A stretch of 64,000 nucleotides of DNA from Dietzia psychralcaliphila (GTDB lineage Bacteria; Actinomycetota; Actinomycetes; Mycobacteriales; Mycobacteriaceae), in the NCBI RefSeq assembly GCF_003096095.1, contig NZ_CP015453.1, forward strand, positions 1,798,001 to 1,862,000. Reading direction: 5' to 3'. The notes below the pieces were generated by a model that made no database searches, had not been told where the DNA came from, and saw only the letters and a program-made list of their open reading frames with translations. The position numbers were made by a program, and so were the translations under genes. Shown one piece after another: positions 62,489 through 64,000 of the stretch (position 1 is the first letter of the stretch; each line of letters opens with the position of its first letter).

Positions 62489-63673
62489 ATGGATGCTACG
62501 GGGGACGATCTCTACGACGTCGCTGTCGTCGGTCTGGGACCGGCCGGCCGCGCGCTCGCCTCCCGCTGCGCCGACTCTGGTCTGAGCGTGCTCGCAATAG
62601 ACCCGAAGCCGGACGCGCCGTGGCGCCAGACGCTCTCGCTGTGGGCCGACCAGTTGCCGCCGTGGCTGGCCGCGGACGCCTGTGGCGTCGATGTTCTGGC
62701 GCACTCCGTCCACGCGCCGGCGCACTACTCCCCCGACCGGGCGGTGCTGGACCGGGTCTACTGCGTGTTCGACAACGAGGCCCTTCGCGACGCCCTCCCG
62801 CTGGGAGCCGGAGTGACGGTCGAGACCACGACCATCGACGATGCCGCGCTGGTCGCGCTGACCGCCCGCGCGCACCGGGTGGTGGACTGTCGCGGCGCAG
62901 GCGGCCCCGACAATCCCGGACCCCTGCAGACCGCCTACGGGGTCGTCCTGAACGCGGTCGACGCCGCCCCCGCCCTCGGCGGTGATCCGGCGCTGTTCAT
63001 GGACTGGCGGACAGATCACGACGACGACGAGGTGGGCCCCAGCTTCCTGTACGCGATCCCCCTGGGCGCCGACCGGGTTCTCCTGGAGGAGACGTGTCTG
63101 GCGGGTCTGCCCGCACCGGATCCCGCCGTACTCGCGACCCGCCTACGGTCGAGGTTGCTGGGGCGCGGAGTCACGCCGTCGGCCGTCGACGCGCCGCTCG
63201 CAGTGGAGCGGGTACGGATCCCGCTTCTCCCGCGCAGTAGTCGGGTGGGGCACCCCCGGATCGAGGCCTTCGGTACCGCCGGCGGGCACGGGCACGCGGC
63301 GACGGGGTACTCGGTGGCCTCGATGCTGGCGGCGGTCCCCGGAGTGGTGTACGCGATCGGCTCCGGTTATCCGATACCGGCGCCCCGGTCCCCTGCGAGC
63401 ACCGCTCTGCACGGGATCGGGCTCCGGGTCCTACTGCGAGCGGATGGCCTGACCCTGCGGCAGCTGTTCAACGCATTCGGCCGCATCGACAGCCGCCGGC
63501 AGCAGTGGTTCCTCGACGGAGCGAGTCCCTCGTACCAGCTGGCGCTGGCGATGTGGGACATGTGGCTGACCATGCCCGTCCGGGGCAAGGCGGGAATGGT
63601 CGCCGCCGTGCTCCGGAGGAATCCACGGCGCCCCGGATGGCCGAGGGTCGTGTCCCCGCCGACGGCCGGCTAG
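62489..63673 (+). CDS. crtL: Lycopene beta-cyclase-like flavoprotein (CrtL type)
   Basis: A 394-residue FAD/NAD-binding protein. The dinucleotide motif VAVVGLGPAGRALASRCADSG lies near residue 12, followed by TLSLWADQLPPWL, typical of plant-type lycopene cyclases. Further motifs are VVDCRGAGG, FLYAIPLGADRVLLEETCLA (about 190-210, the catalytic Glu region) and GGHGHAATGYSVASML. It would close the beta-rings of lycopene to give beta-carotene, in line with an orange organism. No other carotenoid gene is in the window. It converges with the next gene at 5 bp distance. Confidence 0.85.
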   Translation: MDATGDDLYDVAVVGLGPAGRALASRCADSGLSVLAIDPKPDAPWRQTLSLWADQLPPWLAADACGVDVLAHSVHAPAHYSPDRAVLDRVYCVFDNEALRDALPLGAGVTVETTTIDDAALVALTARAHRVVDCRGAGGPDNPGPLQTAYGVVLNAVDAAPALGGDPALFMDWRTDHDDDEVGPSFLYAIPLGADRVLLEETCLAGLPAPDPAVLATRLRSRLLGRGVTPSAVDAPLAVERVRIPLLPRSSRVGHPRIEAFGTAGGHGHAATGYSVASMLAAVPGVVYAIGSGYPIPAPRSPASTALHGIGLRVLLRADGLTLRQLFNAFGRIDSRRQQWFLDGASPSYQLALAMWDMWLTMPVRGKAGMVAAVLRRNPRRPGWPRVVSPPTAG

Positions 63674-63678
63674 ACCGG

Positions 63679-64000
63679 CTAGACCGTGAAGCCGATGGCC
63701 CGGAGCTGCTCCCGGCCGTCATCGGTGATCATCTGCGGGCCCCACGGCGGCATCCACACCCAGTTCAGCTCGAGATCGTTGGCAAGGTCGGAACCCACCA
63801 CCGCGCTGCGCGCCTGATCCTCGATCACGTCGGTCAGCGGGCACGCCGCCGAGGTCAGCGTCATGTCGACGCGTGCGATGGTGGAACCCTCGGTCTCACC
63901 CGGGCGGACCCAGATGTCGTAGACCAGTCCGAGGTCCACCACGTTGATCCCGAGCTCGGGGTCGACCACGTCGCGCATGGCCTCCTCGAGGTCGGCGACC
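63679..64000 (-). CDS. MIP18/DUF59 (SufT-like) metal-sulfur assembly protein, partial
   Basis: The 5' end lies beyond the right edge. The visible 106 residues read EEAMRDVVDPELGINVVDLGLVY, LTSAACPLTD and WVWMPPWGPQMITDDGREQLRAIGFTV. They match Rv1466, the last gene of the mycobacterial suf cluster. Such proteins help Fe-S cluster delivery; the cysteine in AACPL is the conserved one. The suf genes are expected just beyond the window. Confidence 0.92.
   Translation of the reverse strand, partial: VADLEEAMRDVVDPELGINVVDLGLVYDIWVRPGETEGSTIARVDMTLTSAACPLTDVIEDQARSAVVGSDLANDLELNWVWMPPWGPQMITDDGREQLRAIGFTV

Overview
The window is chromosomal DNA from a high-GC actinobacterium of the order Mycobacteriales. 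It carries a pupylation system (pafA, pup, dop, arc), mycothiol synthesis (mshC), mycolic-acid FAS-II genes (fabG1-inhA), an actinobacterial ferrochelatase, methylmalonyl-CoA mutase and a lycopene cyclase-like gene. From memory, the gene order follows two Mycobacterium tuberculosis blocks: Rv2097c-Rv2140c for about 1-22.8 kb and Rv1496-Rv1466 for about 31.4-64 kb. pup sits directly against pafA with no prcBA between them, as in Corynebacterium. Together with FAS-II genes (absent from Corynebacterium) and a pigment gene, this points to a Dietzia-like genus. The genus is inference.

Layout. 1-4.5 kb: Pup ligase (partial), Pup, Dop, the ARC ATPase and TrmI on the minus strand. 4.6-8.3 kb: a RecB/Cas4-like nuclease coupled to a thioesterase, then hisG, hisE and a HAD phosphatase. 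8.3-15.5 kb: a secreted protein, a P1B ATPase, metH and a divergent PAC2 protein. 15.6-19.1 kb: a minus-strand run of phosphatase, DUF3090, SCO1664-like protein and mshC. 19.1-23.1 kb: uppP, a lipoprotein, pyrD, a PEBP protein, tRNA-Leu(GAG) and a strong terminator.

23.1-31.4 kb is the accessory stretch. It holds a TfoX-N protein, a metallopeptidase-like protein with a pentad-repeat insert, a zinc-ribbon SDR, a DinB protein, a nucleoside hydrolase, a broken methyltransferase gene, an acyltransferase and a YCII/ECF42-type sigma module.

31.4-47.7 kb holds propionate metabolism (mutA-mutB-meaB), a DedA-like membrane protein, DUF3097, and a long cell-envelope cluster: Rv1476-like, ripA, moxR, DUF58, VWA, fabG1, inhA and cpfC. 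47.9-51.5 kb is acn-acnR with a recognisable AcnR operator. The rest carries an aldo/keto reductase, an MFS transporter coupled to a PLP decarboxylase, two membrane proteins, an ATP-grasp/hydrolase pair, a universal stress protein, an ABC-F protein, a second thioesterase, the lycopene cyclase and a partial MIP18/SufT-type protein.

Two features recur across the window. Short tandem repeats of 13-26 bp sit at gene ends and gene junctions, often over stop codons. Many genes also show a TAnnnT -10 hexamer 5-8 nt before the start codon, which suggests leaderless transcription. I saw no insertion sequence, prophage or CRISPR array.
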